This document shows positions 62,662-64,000 of a stretch of DNA of 64,000 nucleotides, piece by piece. Within the stretch, counting starts at the first letter, position 1; each line of letters starts with the position of its first letter. The position numbers were made by a program, and so were the translations under genes. Source of the stretch: Streptomyces fulvoviolaceus (GTDB lineage Bacteria; Actinomycetota; Actinomycetes; Streptomycetales; Streptomycetaceae); the NCBI RefSeq assembly GCF_000718165.1, contig NZ_JOEY01000005.1, forward strand, positions 186,001 to 250,000. Direction: 5' to 3'. The notes under the pieces are model-generated. The model did not search any database. It was not told the DNA's origin and was given only the letters and a program-made list of their open reading frames with translations.

Positions 62662-64000
62662 CTACCCCACCGCGCCCCCGAACCTCGCCTTCGCATACGG
62701 CACCCCGAGCACCTTCCCCCCGACCATCAGCCCCGCATCCGTCACGACCCCCTCCGGCCGCCCCCGCAGCACATACACCCGCCCGTTCCCGGCGTCCTCC
62801 CCCACCGCCGCGGCGACCAGGTCGGCGTGGCCGTTGCCGTTGATGTCGAGGAGGCGGACCGCGCTGCCGAAGACGTCGCCCGGCTGGGTGGTGCCGGGGA
62901 TGCCGGGGGTGTCCTGGGTGAAGACCTGGGAGCCGGTGCCGGTCAGGCCGGTGGGGGTGCCGCGGAGGACGACGACCTCGCCCGCTCCGTCGTCGTAGCC
63001 GAGTTCCCTGCCGATCGCGCCGACGGCCACGTCGTCGATGCCGTCGCCGGTGATGTCGCCGGCGGCGAGGGCGGAGCCGAAGAGGTCGTTGATCTCCGAG
63101 GCCCCGGGGACTCCCGGGGTGTTCTGGGAGTACGACTTCCAGCTGGAGCGGGGTCCCAGGCCGGAGGCCGAGCCATGGGCGACCGTGATCCTCCCGGCGT
63201 CGTCGGGGACGGAACCGGCCAGGAAGTCGTCGTACCCGTCGCCGTTCACGTCGCCGAAGGCCAGGCCGTAGCCCCCGTCAGGAGCCTTGTCGGTCGCGTC
63301 CTTGAGGCCCGAGGAGGAGGCGGTGTAGAAGCGGGTGCCGTAGCCGCCCTCGCCGTAGTAGACGCGCAGGGCGAGTTCGTCGCGGCCGTCGCCGTTCACG
63401 TCGCCGGTGGCGCCGTCGTCGACGTCGTAGTACTTGAGGTGCTCGGGGTCCAGGGCGGTCTTGCGGGCCGGGGCGCCGGAGCGGGTGACCGGGCCGGTCC
63501 AGACGGTGGCGGTGCTGCCGAGGGGGTCGTCGCCGGGGGCCCGGTCGGTGCGGAACAGGGCCAGGTCCAGCTTGCCGTCGCCGTCGAAGTCGCCGGCCTG
63601 GGTGTTGGTCGCGGGGACGGCCGTACCGCCGGACAGGCCCTTCGGGCTGCCCCAGACGATCACCGCATCGCCCTTGCGCCGGGCGAGGCCGACCACCAGG
63701 TCCGCGTACCCGTCCCCGTTCAGGTCGCCCTTGGAGAGCCTCGCGCCGAAGCCCTGGTCCGCCACCGGGTCGGCCGGGATTCCTTGCGTGGTGCGGCTGA
63801 TGACGGTCCGGCGGGTGGTGGCGGACACACCGTGCGGGCCGCCGTAGAGGACCGCCACATAGCCGGCGCCCTTCTGCCCGCCCAGCGTGGCCCCGGGGGC
63901 ACCGATCGCGAGGTCCTGGTAGCCGTCGCCGTCGAAGTCGTCACGGACGGGGGTCTGCGCGGGGTCCCGCGCCCGGTCCGAGAGGTCCGACGGGACCCAG
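62662..64000 (-). CDS. Secreted FG-GAP/integrin-alpha-repeat protein (5' end outside window)
   Basis: The frame continues beyond 64000, so signal peptide and N-terminus are missing; 446 residues are visible. Seven Ca2+-binding FG-GAP motifs of the D-x-(D/N)-G-(D/N)-G-x-x-D-(L/V/F) type are seen (DFDGDGYQDL, DLNGDGYADL, DFDGDGKLDL, DVNGDGRDEL, DVNGDGYDDF, DITGDGIDDV, DINGNGHADL), predicting a seven-bladed beta-propeller. Such exported propellers are common in Streptomyces; the ligand is unknown. The C-terminus ends YAKARFGGAVG with no anchor. Confidence 0.92.
   Translation of the reverse strand, partial: WVPSDLSDRARDPAQTPVRDDFDGDGYQDLAIGAPGATLGGQKGAGYVAVLYGGPHGVSATTRRTVISRTTQGIPADPVADQGFGARLSKGDLNGDGYADLVVGLARRKGDAVIVWGSPKGLSGGTAVPATNTQAGDFDGDGKLDLALFRTDRAPGDDPLGSTATVWTGPVTRSGAPARKTALDPEHLKYYDVDDGATGDVNGDGRDELALRVYYGEGGYGTRFYTASSSGLKDATDKAPDGGYGLAFGDVNGDGYDDFLAGSVPDDAGRITVAHGSASGLGPRSSWKSYSQNTPGVPGASEINDLFGSALAAGDITGDGIDDVAVGAIGRELGYDDGAGEVVVLRGTPTGLTGTGSQVFTQDTPGIPGTTQPGDVFGSAVRLLDINGNGHADLVAAAVGEDAGNGRVYVLRGRPEGVVTDAGLMVGGKVLGVPYAKARFGGAVG

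Overview
The window comes from a high-GC actinomycete and is almost certainly Streptomyces chromosomal core. It holds bldM, whiD (wblB), an ShbA-type sigma factor, guaB plus a guaB3 paralogue, guaA, and groES-groEL1 under CIRCE control. It also has a c-di-AMP (ydaO) riboswitch on an NlpC/P60 hydrolase, GTG/TTG starts with GGAGG-type ribosome sites, and a dense set of Ser/Thr kinases. From memory, the order resembles the S. coelicolor SCO476x-SCO479x interval; no database was consulted. I see no tRNA, rRNA, CRISPR array, transposase or prophage gene.

Layout. 1-6 kb: a truncated secreted ScyD/ScyE-like protein, two NlpC/P60 cell-wall hydrolases (one behind a riboswitch), a TDT/SLAC1-type transporter and small membrane proteins. 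6-13 kb: a LiaFSR-like envelope-stress module (PspC-fused histidine kinase, LuxR-type regulator, and a divergent PspC/LiaF-like protein), DoxX, a multi-TM protein and a DUF4429 protein. 13-17 kb: class II aldolase, a flavin-nucleotide oxidase-like protein, a large palindrome, guaA, and divergently an AroQ chorismate mutase preceded by what looks like an attenuator with a Phe/Tyr leader peptide. 17-23 kb: a membrane-anchored protein, an LAETG sortase substrate, and a GMC oxidoreductase/succinate-semialdehyde dehydrogenase operon. 23-39 kb: six receptor-type Ser/Thr kinase genes, five of them consecutive. One of the five is a clear pseudokinase. An MBL hydrolase, an AraC regulator and a LamG protein interrupt the set.

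39-64 kb: a serine hydrolase, glpD, a nucleotide-sugar dehydrogenase homologue lacking its catalytic residues, two small membrane proteins, guaB3, guaB, shbA, bldM and whiD. Then come LysR, MOSC, SDR and SnoaL-like genes, groEL1/groES with two CIRCE operators, two overlapping polysaccharide deacetylase genes, a THUMP-like methyltransferase, a cell-wall-binding repeat protein, an ECF42 sigma factor with its DGPF partner, a TetR-like remnant and a truncated FG-GAP secreted protein.

How it fits together. Three themes recur. The first is envelope growth and surveillance: the hydrolases, the sortase substrate, the deacetylases, the PspC system and the kinases with extracytoplasmic sensor domains. 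The second is developmental control: BldM, WhiD and ShbA. The third is guanine-nucleotide synthesis: guaA, guaB and guaB3. Protein functions are inferred from motifs I can read. Starts were moved from the longest frame to the first codon with a good ribosome site wherever one was visible.
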